Of a DNA stretch of 64,000 nucleotides, positions 45,876 to 55,348 are shown one piece after another. Source of the DNA: Paraeggerthella hongkongensis (GTDB lineage: Bacteria > Actinomycetota > Coriobacteriia > Coriobacteriales > Eggerthellaceae). Location of the stretch: the NCBI RefSeq assembly GCF_003340345.1, contig NZ_PPTQ01000001.1, forward strand, positions 186,001 through 250,000. Direction: 5' to 3'. The number at the start of each line of letters is the position of its first letter. The stretch's first letter is position 1. The notes under the pieces were generated by a model. That model made no database searches and was not told the DNA's origin. It worked only from the letters and a program-made list of their open reading frames with translations. Position numbers and translations under genes: made by a program.

Positions 45876-48800
45876 TTCGCCAGCTCTTTCAGGAACTCGG
45901 CGACCGGCCCCAGAAGGTTGTCGCCCTCGTCAAGCTTGAAATAGCGCAGGGGCAGTTGGAGCTTGCGCTTGTCGGCCAGGTAGCGTCCGCCCGCACGGCG
46001 CAGCGGCGTCATCTGGTCGCGCGGCACGTCGATCGGCTCCACCACCAAACGGCCCGCCGTCACCGAAACGGTCTTGATGTGGTGCTCGTTCGCAAACGCC
46101 TTGATGCGCGCCTTCTCGAACAGGTTCTTCGCGGCCTGCGGCATATCGGGCCGCTTGTCGGCCATATCTTGGTACACGTCCTCGACGGCCTGCTCGGTCG
46201 CCGCCGACGCGATCTTGCGGTACCACAGCACGCGCTCGTCCGCCTCCGGCACGTAGTCCTCGGGCAGGTAGGTATGGCCCGGCACGTTCACCGTGATGTC
46301 GGACAAGGCCGGCGGCAGCTGATCGACGGCCTTCAGGTCGCCCTCGCGCGTAGCCGTCACGGCTTGAGCGAGCATCTGAGCGAACAGGTCGAAGCCGACG
46401 GCGGACATGTTGCCCGACTGCTCGGCGCCCATGAGGCTGCCCGCTCCGCGTATCTCCAGATCGCGCATGGCGATGCGCATGCCGCTGCCCAAGTCGGTAT
46501 GCTCGTTCAACGCCGTCAAGCGCGCGGCGGCCTCCTCGGTAAGCTCCATGTGCTCGGGGAACATGAAGAAGGCGTACGCCTGCGTGGACGACCGGCCCAC
46601 ACGGCCCTTGAGCTGGTACATCTGCGCCAAGCCCAAGCGTTGCGAGTCCTCGATGATGAGGGTGTTCGTATGCGGGTTGTCGATGCCGCTCTCGATGATG
46701 GTGGTGGCCACCAGCACGTCGAGCTCGCCGGCGCTGAAGTCCTCCATGACGCGCTCCAGCTGCTCGCGCGTCATCTGGCCGTGAGCCACGCCCACGCGCG
46801 CCTCGCCCGCGGCCGCCGTCACGCGGCGCACGGCCTCGTCGATCGAGCGCACCCGGTTCGACACGTAGTACACCTGCCCGCCGCGCGCCAGCTCGCGCCG
46901 AATAGCGGCGCTCACCACGTCGGGGTCCCATTCGCCCACGTGGACTTCGACGGCGCGCCGCTCATCGGGCGGCGTGAGGATCAGGCTCATGTCGCGAACC
47001 CCCGAAAGCGACATCTGCATGGTGCGCGGAATGGGCGTTGCCGAAAGCGTCAGCACGTCGATGGATTCGCGCAGGTTCTTCATCTGCTCTTTGTGGCCCA
47101 CGCCGAAACGCTGCTCCTCGTCGATGATGACCAGGCCCAGATCGTGCGGGTTCACGTCGCGGGAGAGCAGGCGATGCGTTCCCACCAAAACGTTCACGCT
47201 GCCGTCGGCGAAGCCCGCAAGCGCCGCCGCCTGCTGGGCCGGCGTGCGGAAACGCGAGAGCACTTCCACCGTCACGCCAAACGGCTCGCAGCGCTCCTTG
47301 AAGTTGGTGTAGTGCTGCTGCGCCAAAATGGTGGTCGGGCACAGCACCATCACCTGCTTCGAATCCTGGGTCGCTTTGAACGCGGCGCGCAGGGCCACCT
47401 CGGTCTTGCCGAAGCCCACGTCGCCGCACACCAAGCGGTCCATCGGCTTGGCCGACTGCATGTCGGCTTTCACGTCGGCGATGGCGGCAAGCTGGTCGGG
47501 AGTCTCCTGGTACGGGAACGCCTCCTCCATCTCGCGCTGCGCCAGCGTGTCGGCCTCGAAACGGTAGCCCTGCACCGTGGCGCGGCGCGCGTACACGTCC
47601 ACCAGATCGAAGGCGAGCTTCTTCGTGGCGGCGCGCGCCTTCTTCATGGCGCGCGACCAATCGGCCGTGTTCAGGCGAGTAAGCCGCGGGCTCGCTCCCT
47701 CCGGACCCACGTAGCGCGTCACGCGGTCCAGCTGCTCCACCGGCACGTACAGCTTGTCGCCTTCCGAATACTCCAGCAGCAGGTAGTCGCGCGCCGTGCC
47801 GTCCACGTCGCGGCGCACAAGCTCCTTGAAGTGGGCTACGCCGTGGGCGGCATGCACCACGTAATCGCCCGGCTTGTAGGGAAACGTGATCTCCGTGATG
47901 TCGACGTGCCTGCTCGGACGCGCCGTCGACGCGCCCTGCGTATCGGACACGCTGATCACCGCAAGCTTGGCCTTCGGTATGATCATGCCCAGCGGCACGT
48001 CCACGTCCACCACGTTCACCACGCCGCGGCGCAACCGTCGCTTGGCCGCGCCTTCCGTCTCGTTCGGATCCTGCTCGACGTCAAGCGTCTCCTGGATCGG
48101 CAGGCCGTGGTCCACGAACGCCAGCTTCATGTCCTGGCGCGCCCGGAAATTCGGCGCGCTGAACACCGTCGTGTAGTCGGTGTCCACCAAGCTGCGCAAA
48201 CGCCCGAACAGCTTGTCGGGATGCCCCGCTACCTCCACGCGCTTCACGGGAAGCTCGTCGTCCACGTGCCCGCCCACGCGCATGATGGATACGTAGGTTG
48301 CGCGCTGGCCCTCCCCGAAGCTGACCGCGCCGGGTTCGGCGTACAGCCCCTTGAGGGCGATGCCCGTGCCCTTCGCGCGACCCGCGATGTCGTCGTAGGC
48401 ATGCGCCATGTCGTCGAACAGGGAACGCGGCTCCACCAGCACCGAAAGCGCGTCGCGACGAAGATAGGCACCCAGCGTCACGGTCTCGTTGTACAGGTAG
48501 GGCAGCAGCATGTCCGACCCGTCAAAGCGCAGGCCCCCGTCCAGCTTCTCCAGCGCATCGCGTAAAGCGGCATTCGTCTGAGCTGGGCGTTCGAGCTTCT
48601 TGCGGGCTCGGGCAAGAGCGCTTTTCGAGCACGAGAACTCCATCACGGGATACGCCTCCACGCGCGCAAGCGCCTGAATGGTCTGGCCCGTGGAGGGCAC
48701 GATGCGCCGCACCTCGTCCAACTCGTCGCCGAAGAAGTCCAACCGAACCGGGTACACCAGGTTTCCCGGGTACACGTCGATCGTGCCCCCGCGAACGGCG

Positions 48801-49357
48801 AAGGTGCCCGGCCCGTCAAGCTCGCCGGTGTTGCGGTACCCGCGCTCTTCCAAAGCGCGCGCCACGTCCTCGAAGGAAGCGATGCCCGCCGCGTCGGCGC
48901 CCTCCATAGCGCCCAGTTCCTTCCCGGCCTCGAACACAACCGGCGTCGCAACCGACGAGCCGGCCGGAGCCAGCATGCGCACGAGCGAGCGGGCGCTTGC
49001 CACCACCACGACCGGCCGTCCGGTCGAAAGCGCATGCACGGCCTCCATGCGGCGCGCCACGATGCTCGCGTCGCTGGGCTTGGGATTGAACGGATAGTCG
49101 GTTCGTTCGGGAAAGCGGACGACACGCTCGTCGCCCAGATAAGCCGCCACGCTGCGCGCGAACGACACCGCCGCGTCTTCGCCCGCCACCACGACCAGGG
49201 TCGTTTGCGGCCTGTGCGCGAAACGGGCGGCAATCAGGAAGGGGCGCGCCGAGTTCGCCACGCCGAGCGCGCCGTCCTCGCCCGCGTCCAGCTTGTCCCA
49301 AAACGCGTCAAGGCACCCGGATTTCTCCAATGCGAACGTGAGCGAGTCGATGAGCAT
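45872..49357 (-). CDS. mfd: Transcription-repair coupling factor
   Basis: 1161 residues. The UvrB-homologous part (RVVRFPERTDYPFNPKPSD, VRGGTIDVYPGNLVYPVRLD) is followed by the RNA polymerase-interacting domain (PYKPGDYVVHAAHGVAHFKE), the RecG-like translocase with CGDVGFGKTEVALRAAF, IIDEEQRFGVGHKEQM and TLSATPIPRTMQM, and the TRCF C-terminus. It removes RNA polymerase stalled at lesions and recruits UvrA. ATG 49357 has AAGGGAA upstream; a longer frame into the 470-bp intergenic region is rejected. Confidence 0.96.
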   Translation of the reverse strand: MLIDSLTFALEKSGCLDAFWDKLDAGEDGALGVANSARPFLIAARFAHRPQTTLVVVAGEDAAVSFARSVAAYLGDERVVRFPERTDYPFNPKPSDASIVARRMEAVHALSTGRPVVVVASARSLVRMLAPAGSSVATPVVFEAGKELGAMEGADAAGIASFEDVARALEERGYRNTGELDGPGTFAVRGGTIDVYPGNLVYPVRLDFFGDELDEVRRIVPSTGQTIQALARVEAYPVMEFSCSKSALARARKKLERPAQTNAALRDALEKLDGGLRFDGSDMLLPYLYNETVTLGAYLRRDALSVLVEPRSLFDDMAHAYDDIAGRAKGTGIALKGLYAEPGAVSFGEGQRATYVSIMRVGGHVDDELPVKRVEVAGHPDKLFGRLRSLVDTDYTTVFSAPNFRARQDMKLAFVDHGLPIQETLDVEQDPNETEGAAKRRLRRGVVNVVDVDVPLGMIIPKAKLAVISVSDTQGASTARPSRHVDITEITFPYKPGDYVVHAAHGVAHFKELVRRDVDGTARDYLLLEYSEGDKLYVPVEQLDRVTRYVGPEGASPRLTRLNTADWSRAMKKARAATKKLAFDLVDVYARRATVQGYRFEADTLAQREMEEAFPYQETPDQLAAIADVKADMQSAKPMDRLVCGDVGFGKTEVALRAAFKATQDSKQVMVLCPTTILAQQHYTNFKERCEPFGVTVEVLSRFRTPAQQAAALAGFADGSVNVLVGTHRLLSRDVNPHDLGLVIIDEEQRFGVGHKEQMKNLRESIDVLTLSATPIPRTMQMSLSGVRDMSLILTPPDERRAVEVHVGEWDPDVVSAAIRRELARGGQVYYVSNRVRSIDEAVRRVTAAAGEARVGVAHGQMTREQLERVMEDFSAGELDVLVATTIIESGIDNPHTNTLIIEDSQRLGLAQMYQLKGRVGRSSTQAYAFFMFPEHMELTEEAAARLTALNEHTDLGSGMRIAMRDLEIRGAGSLMGAEQSGNMSAVGFDLFAQMLAQAVTATREGDLKAVDQLPPALSDITVNVPGHTYLPEDYVPEADERVLWYRKIASAATEQAVEDVYQDMADKRPDMPQAAKNLFEKARIKAFANEHHIKTVSVTAGRLVVEPIDVPRDQMTPLRRAGGRYLADKRKLQLPLRYFKLDEGDNLLGPVAEFLKELAK

Positions 49358-49870
49358 GGTCGTTCCCTTTTCTCTATCCGAGCAGCACGAAAAGCCGCGA
49401 TGGGCGGCTTGCAGCTTTGTTGCGTATGCGCCCGTCGCACAGCGCGCGCACGAGCGCCGACCAGTGTACCTTAAAGCCCGCGCGGAAGGCGCGGGCAACC
49501 GGCCGCAACCGACAAAGAACATCGATGCAAGCCGCAAGCCGCTCCCGTTCGCCTGCCGTTCGCCCGCCCGCAAACAGGCAGTTTGCACCGGCGGATCGAA
49601 CCGCTGCCAAATTGAGCGAGTTTTGCGGCGGTTTTTCGCCTTCCTGAGCAAAATGATCGAGGGGCGTTTTTCATCATGCCTGGTCAAAGACTTGCGCACT
49701 CGCTTTATTCTTGATTGAGGACCAGCAAAACTCGTTCGATTTGACACGATCTCGAAACCAGCCGGCCAGCGAAGCCGAAAACACCCGCAGCCCGTCTTGC
49801 AAGCAGACACCAACCCGAAAGTTCACTATACTTGACCGCATCCGAATCGCATCCTGCAAAGGAGGATCCC
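49358..49870. other. Divergent mfd/nth intergenic region with a 21-bp imperfect inverted repeat
   Basis: 513 bases without a gene. GCCAAATTGAGCGAGTTTTGC (21 bases, 49606-49626) is repeated in reverse at 49725-49745 with 18 of 21 matching. AT-rich T-stretches lie between. Near nth, TATACT at 49827-49832 is a candidate -10 box about 39 bases before the TTG start. Confidence 0.5.
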
Positions 49871-50533
49871 TTGCCCCGCGAAACCGTGAAAGCGAAACGC
49901 GAGCGCGCCATCGAAATCGCGCAGCGCATGAACGAGCACTACCCCGCCGCCGAATGCGCGCTGCATTACTGGGGCGACCCGTTCAAGCTGACCATCGCCG
50001 TGCTGCTGTCCGCCCAAACCACCGACAAGGGCGTCAACAAGGTAACGCCGGCGCTTTGGGAACGCTACCCCACCGTAGCCGACCTGGCGTCCGCCAACCC
50101 AGCCGACGTCGAAGAAATCATCCGCACCATCGGGTTCTACCGTACGAAAGCCGCGAACGTGATCAAGTGCGCGCAGCTGGTGGTGTCCGAGTACGGCGGC
50201 CAGATTCCGCGCGACATCGACGAGCTGCAGAAGCTTCCCGGAGTGGGCCGCAAAACCGCGAACGTCGTGCTCAACGAGGCGTTCGGCATTGTCGAAGGCA
50301 TCGCCGTGGACACGCACGTGTTCCGAATCACGCACAAGCTCAAGCTTGCAGGACCCTCCGCCGACACGCCCGCGAAAACCGAGGACGCGCTGCTCAAGCT
50401 GTATCCTCGCGAATGGTGGGGCCCCATCAACCACCAGTGGGTGCTGTTCGGCCGCGAAACCTGCATCGCACGGCGGCCGAAATGCGGCGAGTGCTTCATC
50501 TGCGACCTTTGCCCCAACTGCGGCAAAGCGTAG
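49871..50533 (+). CDS. nth: Endonuclease III
   Basis: 220-residue DNA glycosylase/AP lyase for oxidised pyrimidines. HhH with catalytic Lys in LPGVGRKTANVVLNEA, catalytic Asp in VDTHVFRITHKL, and the C-terminal Fe-S loop C-x6-C-x2-C-x5-C in ETCIARRPKCGECFICDLC. TTG 49871 is preferred: AAAGGAGG lies seven bases upstream. A hairpin (TCGGGCG/CGCCCGA, 50536-50561) follows the stop. Confidence 0.95.
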   Translation: MPRETVKAKRERAIEIAQRMNEHYPAAECALHYWGDPFKLTIAVLLSAQTTDKGVNKVTPALWERYPTVADLASANPADVEEIIRTIGFYRTKAANVIKCAQLVVSEYGGQIPRDIDELQKLPGVGRKTANVVLNEAFGIVEGIAVDTHVFRITHKLKLAGPSADTPAKTEDALLKLYPREWWGPINHQWVLFGRETCIARRPKCGECFICDLCPNCGKA

Positions 50534-50591
50534 GCTCGGGCGGACGGGAAACGACGCCCGAAAAGGAATCGAGCAACAAGGGGGAAACCAC

Positions 50592-51734
50592 ATGCGCTAT
50601 CGCAAACTGGGCAACACCGGCTTGGAAGCGAGCGAGATCGGGTTCGGAGCGGAGTGGATGGAGCGCAAGTCCGCCAGCGAGGTGCGAGCCGTCGTCGACG
50701 CCTGCATGCAAGCCGGCATCAACATCCTGGATTGCTGGATGGCCGAGCCCGCCGTGCGCAGCAATCTGGGAAAGGCCATCGCAGGCAACCGGAATCGCTG
50801 GATCATCCAAGGCCACATTGGATCCACCTGGCAAAACGGGCAGTACGTGCGCACGCGCGACCTCGACCTTGCGCGCAACGCCTTCGAAGACCTACTCGCG
50901 CGCCTGGCAACCGATCACGTGGAAGTGGGCATGATCCATTACGTGGACGACCTTGCCGAGTTCGACCAGATCATGAACGGACCGTTCTTTGCCTACGTGC
51001 ACGAGCTCCAGGAAAGCGGCGTCATCGGCCATATCGGACTGTCCACACATCGCCCCGACGTGGCGCAGGCGGCGGCGCGCTCGGGCAAGATCGAGGTCAT
51101 CATGTTCAGCGTGAACCCGGCTTTCGACCTTTTGCCGGCCACGACCAGCCTGGAAACGGCATTCGCCTTCGACTATGACGACGCGCTCGAAGGCATGGAC
51201 CCCGTTCGAGCCGAGCTCTACGCGCTTTGCGAACGGAAGGGCGTGGGGCTCACCATCATGAAAGGATACGCAGGAGGGCGCCTGTTCAGCGCCGAGGCTT
51301 CGCCGTTCGGCGTGGCCCTCACGCCCATCCAGTGCATCCACTACGCGCTCACCCGGCCCGCCGCAGCCAGCATCCTAGCCGGATTCGACACGCCAGCGCA
51401 CGTTGCCGACGCCGTGCGCTACGAAACCGCGAGCGACGCCCAGAAGGATTACGCGACCGTTCTGGCAAGCGCTCCCAAGCATGCCTACTACGGCCAGTGC
51501 ACCTACTGCGGACATTGCGCCCCCTGCCCCTCCGACATCGACATAGCCATGGCGAACAAGCTCTACGACCTGGCGACCGTCCAAGGCGAGGCCCCTGCAT
51601 CGGTCAAGGCGCACTACGACGCCCTCGACGCCACGGCTGCGGACTGCATTGCCTGCCGCGCCTGCGAGCCCCGATGCCCCTTCGGCGTGCCGATAGCCGA
51701 GCGCATGGAGAAGATCGCGCTCCTCTTGGGGTAG
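50592..51734 (+). CDS. Aldo/keto reductase with C-terminal ferredoxin motif
   Basis: 380 residues. The aldo/keto reductase barrel begins MRYRKLGNTGLEASEIGFGA; HIGLSTHRPD and GLTIMKGYAGGRLF are later parts. The catalytic Asp-Tyr-Lys-His set of true reductases is not obvious. The C-terminus has CTYCGHCAPCPSDIDI and CIACRACEPRCPFGVP, two 4Fe-4S motifs. Such ferredoxin-type members occur in anaerobes with unknown substrates. GGGGGAAACCAC precedes the ATG. It is 58 bases after nth. Confidence 0.87.
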   Translation: MRYRKLGNTGLEASEIGFGAEWMERKSASEVRAVVDACMQAGINILDCWMAEPAVRSNLGKAIAGNRNRWIIQGHIGSTWQNGQYVRTRDLDLARNAFEDLLARLATDHVEVGMIHYVDDLAEFDQIMNGPFFAYVHELQESGVIGHIGLSTHRPDVAQAAARSGKIEVIMFSVNPAFDLLPATTSLETAFAFDYDDALEGMDPVRAELYALCERKGVGLTIMKGYAGGRLFSAEASPFGVALTPIQCIHYALTRPAAASILAGFDTPAHVADAVRYETASDAQKDYATVLASAPKHAYYGQCTYCGHCAPCPSDIDIAMANKLYDLATVQGEAPASVKAHYDALDATAADCIACRACEPRCPFGVPIAERMEKIALLLG

Positions 51735-51753
51735 CGCCCGGATGCTCGGACCG

Positions 51754-52170
51754 CTATGCCCGCTCAAGCGGCCCGAGCACGAACAGCGTGAACGTGGCCT
51801 CGCACACCAACCGCCCCTCGGGCGTTTCGGCCCGGCAATGCGCGATCACCGTGCTGCGACCCTCGTGGGACGTCTTCGCCCTTACGACAAGGGGGCCGGC
51901 CCCCACCGCTTTGACGAAGTTGACCGAGCTCGTCAAAGCCACGTTGCTCACGCCGCACGAATACGCGGCCATGCCTGCGGCGATCTCGCACAACGTCGCC
52001 AAAAAGCCGCCGTGGATGGTGCCGTGATAGTTCAGCACCTCCTGCGGCACGTCGAGCCGAAACGCCACGCGCCCCCGCTCGGCTTCGAATATCTCCAGGC
52101 TCTCGAGCTCTTTTTGAGCCGTTACGTTCACCATCATCGCATCCGCGATAGCCGCATCGTATCGAACCAT
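51754..52170 (-). CDS. PaaI-type hotdog thioesterase
   Basis: 138 residues. The core HGTIHGGFLATLCEIAAGMA carries the family's conserved HGG-x-E pattern; GVSNVALTSSVNFVKAVGAG and EGRSTVIAHCRAETPEGRLV follow. Likely a short-chain acyl-CoA thioesterase; the substrate is unknown. ATG 52170 has AAAGGAG eight bases upstream; a longer in-frame reading lacks support. It stands alone. Confidence 0.85.
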   Translation of the reverse strand: MVRYDAAIADAMMVNVTAQKELESLEIFEAERGRVAFRLDVPQEVLNYHGTIHGGFLATLCEIAAGMAAYSCGVSNVALTSSVNFVKAVGAGPLVVRAKTSHEGRSTVIAHCRAETPEGRLVCEATFTLFVLGPLERA

Positions 52171-52282
52171 GCGCACGCTCCTTTCCGTCCGGCCCATTGT
52201 ACGGCGGCCGGCTAAGCGCCACGATGGGCAATCCCGCGTCGGCGTGGCACAGCGCGCAGCGCGCGCACCGCACGGAGCGGCG

Positions 52283-52831
52283 CTACGGTCGCACCGCCTC
52301 GTCCAGCAGCGACCTCGCGCAGGCAACCACGGGGACGATGGCATCCCGATCGGTGCCGTCGAAGCCCTCGCGCATGCCCTCCAGCATCGCAGCGGCTCGC
52401 TCGTCGCTTTGCGCCGCCTTCTCCTGAGCCTTGAGAAACAGCTTCATCATAAGCTTGTCGCGTAGGCCCAGCTTGGCGTAGTCGAAGCCTCCGCGCAGGT
52501 AGAAGCGCGGCACGTCGTCGAAGTCCGGCGAAGGCAGCGCGCGGGCCAAGCCCTCTTCCACCTGATCGGTCCACTCTACAGGAGTCGCGCCCACGCCAAA
52601 CACGACGAAGCGGACGTTCGGATGAGCCTTGCGCATGCGTTTCAGCCACGATCCTCCGGCAAGCGAGGCCGCATGGAACCACCCTCCCATGACCACCACG
52701 TCGCACGCCGCCACGTCTTCGTCGGTCGCCTGACCGTACGCAACGGCCCGGCATTCCAGATCGTCCGCGATCCACTCGGCGTACGCGCGCGTGAACCCGG
52801 TTTGAGATGCGTATGCCACCAAGCACGTCAT
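52283..52831 (-). CDS. Flavodoxin-domain protein
   Basis: 182 residues. Begins MTCLVAYASQTGFTRAYAEW, the FMN phosphate loop of flavodoxins (SQTGFT). VVMGGWFHAASLAGGSWLKR and FVVFGVGATPVEW are the other sites. It is closest to the Flavodoxin_5/HemG-like menaquinone-dependent group. The ATG overlaps the TetR stop by 4 bases, so the pair is one operon under the palindrome at 53534-53581. Confidence 0.82.
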   Translation of the reverse strand: MTCLVAYASQTGFTRAYAEWIADDLECRAVAYGQATDEDVAACDVVVMGGWFHAASLAGGSWLKRMRKAHPNVRFVVFGVGATPVEWTDQVEEGLARALPSPDFDDVPRFYLRGGFDYAKLGLRDKLMMKLFLKAQEKAAQSDERAAAMLEGMREGFDGTDRDAIVPVVACARSLLDEAVRP

Positions 52832-53517
52832 GAGCGTCCTCTTTCATCAGCTGCTTCCGAAGAACCCGAAGGCGCAGCGGCGCCCGCAGGAGCCTTCCCC
52901 GCCGCGCCGTAGCGCCGCAGGAACGACGCCAGGAGCGCGCTCACCTTCGGTTTCGCTTCGTCCCAGGTCATGCCAGCATGCAGCATGAGAAACACCGGGC
53001 CTTGAAACTCCAGTGCCATCCGTGCGGCGTCGTCGCGCAGCAGGGTCCCCGTTGCCATTCCATGTTCGAAAGCCGACCGCTGCAAGGCAAGCGGGCGCTC
53101 GATGAACACAAGGCGGTACGCCTGCGCAGCGTCCTCGCTCTCGAACTGGCTGATAACGAGCAGGCGACGCAGCTGCCGCAGCGAAGCATCTTCGAAAAAC
53201 GGCCTGACGGATTCATGCACCTGCCTCTCAAGCGCACGGGGATCGGACGGGTCGTATTCCCGCAGGTCGTCCCCGACGTCGAACAGGACGCCCTTCGGCT
53301 GGAACATCGCGCGCAAACGGTCGAGCTCGCGCGCGATGATCGCGTCGAACAGGGCTTGCTTTCCAGGAAAATGGTTGTACAGCGACGCGTCCTTGATGCC
53401 CGCGGCCGCCGCGATGTCCCGAACGGAAACCGCATGGAACCCGCGATCGGCGAAAAGCCCGAACGCCTCGTCGAGTATCCGGTCGCGCGTCGGCGCGACC
53501 CGCTTGCCTTCCGGCAT
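52828..53517 (-). CDS. TetR family repressor
   Basis: 229 residues. The TetR HTH (ILDEAFGLFADRGFHAVSVR, DIAAAAGIKDASLYNHFPGK, QALFDAIIAREL) is at about residues 14-55. The C-terminal ligand domain ends in an Ala/Pro/Gly-rich tail (AGKAPAGAAAPSGSSEAADE). A perfect 18-bp inverted repeat lies just upstream, so it very likely represses itself and the flavodoxin gene. The inducer is unknown. GGGGAG precedes the ATG. Confidence 0.9.
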   Translation of the reverse strand: MPEGKRVAPTRDRILDEAFGLFADRGFHAVSVRDIAAAAGIKDASLYNHFPGKQALFDAIIARELDRLRAMFQPKGVLFDVGDDLREYDPSDPRALERQVHESVRPFFEDASLRQLRRLLVISQFESEDAAQAYRLVFIERPLALQRSAFEHGMATGTLLRDDAARMALEFQGPVFLMLHAGMTWDEAKPKVSALLASFLRRYGAAGKAPAGAAAPSGSSEAADERGRS

Positions 53518-53533
53518 GATGATCTCCCCTCAA

Positions 53534-53581
53534 GTAAAACTAGCACTTGCTAGTATAATACCAAGCAAGTGCTAGTTTTAC
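53534..53581. promoter_or_regulatory. TetR operator: 18-bp perfect inverted repeat
   Basis: GTAAAACTAGCACTTGCT and its exact reverse complement are separated by 12 bases containing TATAAT. Within it, ACTAGCA-CT-TGCTAGT (53539-53554) is a 7-2-7 palindrome and a related half-site lies in the right arm, so two repressor dimers could bind. It is 17 bases from the TetR ATG. TATACT on the minus strand overlaps the centre. Confidence 0.85.
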
Positions 53582-53691
53582 AAGAAGACGGATTGGATGA
53601 AGCGGCAGAGGGGTGCAGCCGTCGGGACCGATCCGCACGCCGACCCCAGAACCGCGCCCTTTCCGCGCCAAGCCGAACGGCGCATGGGCGC

Positions 53692-54114
53692 CTACGATTC
53701 CAAAGCCTCCCGAAGCATGTCCGCAAGCACTTCGGTATGGGAGCGGCGCTTGCGCGTAGCCGTGCCGACAAGCGCAACCGATTCGAAATCGCCGTACCGT
53801 TCGAAGAACCGCGCGACCGCCGCGCGCTTTTCCATGTCGGCTCGATAGGCGCTCGCGTAAGCTTCCCACCCTATGTTGCCGTTGAAGTAGCGCTCGAGCA
53901 TAGTGGGAGCCGGAGCGAACAGCTTGTCGTGCGCATACTGCGCATGCGCCACTTTGTCAGCAAAAAACGCCAAGTCATCGCGTTTAGTGAAACCGGAAAG
54001 CTGGTTCGTGTTCTTCAGGCGCGTATCAAGCAGCATATCGACCCGCCAGTCGGCCAAACGACCGAAAAAATCCTCTGCCGAAGTTTCGTACGCGCTGATC
54101 GTGTGAATAAGCAT
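53692..54114 (-). CDS. DUF488 family protein
   Basis: 140 residues. MLIHTISAYETSAEDFFGRL, DMLLDTRLKNTNQLSGF (the family's Asp-x-Arg site), then APTMLERYFNGNIGWEAYAS and VALVGTAT. The family is of unknown function. ATG 54114 has AAGGAG 11 bases upstream. The final helix LADMLREAL ends near the TetR operator region. The gene is monocistronic by spacing. Confidence 0.8.
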   Translation of the reverse strand: MLIHTISAYETSAEDFFGRLADWRVDMLLDTRLKNTNQLSGFTKRDDLAFFADKVAHAQYAHDKLFAPAPTMLERYFNGNIGWEAYASAYRADMEKRAAVARFFERYGDFESVALVGTATRKRRSHTEVLADMLREALES

Positions 54115-54274
54115 AGACGTGCATCTCCTTCTAACCGCGCAGCGCGCGATCCTACCGTTTCTCGAAAACGATAGCGCGCATGCTTGCGCGCAGGAGAAGC
54201 ACCGGGCGACCGTCACCGAATCGAAGATGCCGCGTTGACGCGCCGCCACCCCGCAGCGATGCGCAGAATGAACG

Positions 54275-54814
54275 CTAGCGGAGCGTCTTCGGAGAAAGCG
54301 GCGAGCCCAAGCGCGCAAGCTCCCCCGCCACGGTATCGACTAGAAGGGGCAGGGCCGCATGCACGCGCGGCGTCAGCCCGATGGTCACCACGGCGGGCGA
54401 GGCGTTCTCCACCTGCATGCCCAAGCACAGGCCTTCCGCCCGGTATCCCAGAAGCGCAGCGGAATCGAACAGGTCGATCAGCTTGAGGTCGTGCAGCGAT
54501 GCGCTGGCTCCGCTTCGGCGCGCCATGGCATCGGGCTCGAAGCGAAACACCGTGCCCGGCTCGGCATCGGTGCCGTCCACGGCGTCCACCGTGATGATCA
54601 TGTCGAACGCGCGAACGGAATCGAGCATGTCAAGGCTGAGGCACCCCAAATCGAACAGCTGCACGTTCTGGGGAATCTCGTAGCGCTCGATCAGCTCCTC
54701 GTATACGGCAGGCCCCACGCCGTCGTCGAGCATGAGCTTGTTGCCCACGCACAGAACCGCGATGGAACGTAAAGCGCGGGCGTCGTCGCAGCCCTTCGCA
54801 GCATCATCCGCCAT
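54275..54814 (-). CDS. Hydrogenase maturation protease
   Basis: 179 residues, HybD/HycI type. Conserved GNKLMLDDGVGP near the N-terminus, DLGCLSLDML and ITVDAVDGTD carry the acidic nickel-binding residues; SLHDLKLIDL and IGLTPRVHAAL follow. It trims the C-terminus of a [NiFe] large subunit; the matching large subunit is about 2 kb away at 56.7 kb. A GTG at 54826 (overlapping the upstream stop in GTGA) is an alternative start; ATG 54814 is used here. Confidence 0.88.
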   Translation of the reverse strand: MADDAAKGCDDARALRSIAVLCVGNKLMLDDGVGPAVYEELIERYEIPQNVQLFDLGCLSLDMLDSVRAFDMIITVDAVDGTDAEPGTVFRFEPDAMARRSGASASLHDLKLIDLFDSAALLGYRAEGLCLGMQVENASPAVVTIGLTPRVHAALPLLVDTVAGELARLGSPLSPKTLR

Positions 54815-54822
54815 CACAGCCG

Positions 54823-55251
54823 TCACGCCCCTATCGTCGGACGCACGACCAGGTTGTAGTACGTCGCCGCAGCCAGCATGCACAGCCCAATGATCACGCT
54901 CGCAACAGCCCAAACGCGCTCGCGCTTCAAGTACGCTTCCTTGTCGACGCCCCGCTTGGCCGCCCGATGCGCAGCGAACGGCTGGGCCACGATGGAAAAC
55001 GCCACCGTCCCGGCCGTCAACGTCAGCAGCACCAGAACTGCAACGCCGATGGCCAAGGGCGTGCGCTGCGCGAACGCCGCATAGAACGTGTTGTCCGCGA
55101 ACAGCCAGAGGGGGTAGAACAGAATAGTGGCCCACATGCCGTGCGCCGGCCCCCAGATGGGAGGAAGGAACAACGCGCCCACGTTGACGCGGGGCACGCC
55201 TTCCAAGAACTTCTCTTCTTGCGCGATTTGCTCTTCGGTTAATTCAGCCAC
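54823..55251 (-). CDS. Small membrane protein in the hydrogenase locus, unknown function
   Basis: 142 residues. An N-terminal amphipathic part (ELTEEQIAQEEKFLEGVPRV) is followed by NVGALFLPPIWGPAHGMWAT and about three membrane helices (WATILFYPLWLFADNTF, IGVAVLVLLTLTAGTVAFSI, AVASVIIGLCMLAAATYYNL). GTG 55251 has AAGGAT upstream. The stop overlaps the alternative start of the maturation protease, so the two are cotranscribed; a hydrogenase-accessory role is inferred from position only. Confidence 0.7.
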   Translation of the reverse strand: MAELTEEQIAQEEKFLEGVPRVNVGALFLPPIWGPAHGMWATILFYPLWLFADNTFYAAFAQRTPLAIGVAVLVLLTLTAGTVAFSIVAQPFAAHRAAKRGVDKEAYLKRERVWAVASVIIGLCMLAAATYYNLVVRPTIGA

Positions 55252-55348
55252 AGTTCGGTATCCTTTTCGAAACCTTGATGATTCCCTGCCATTATAGTCT
55301 AGGAAGCACCCTTCTACGGGAGGGTCCGGCAAAGCGGAAGGAGAGCAC

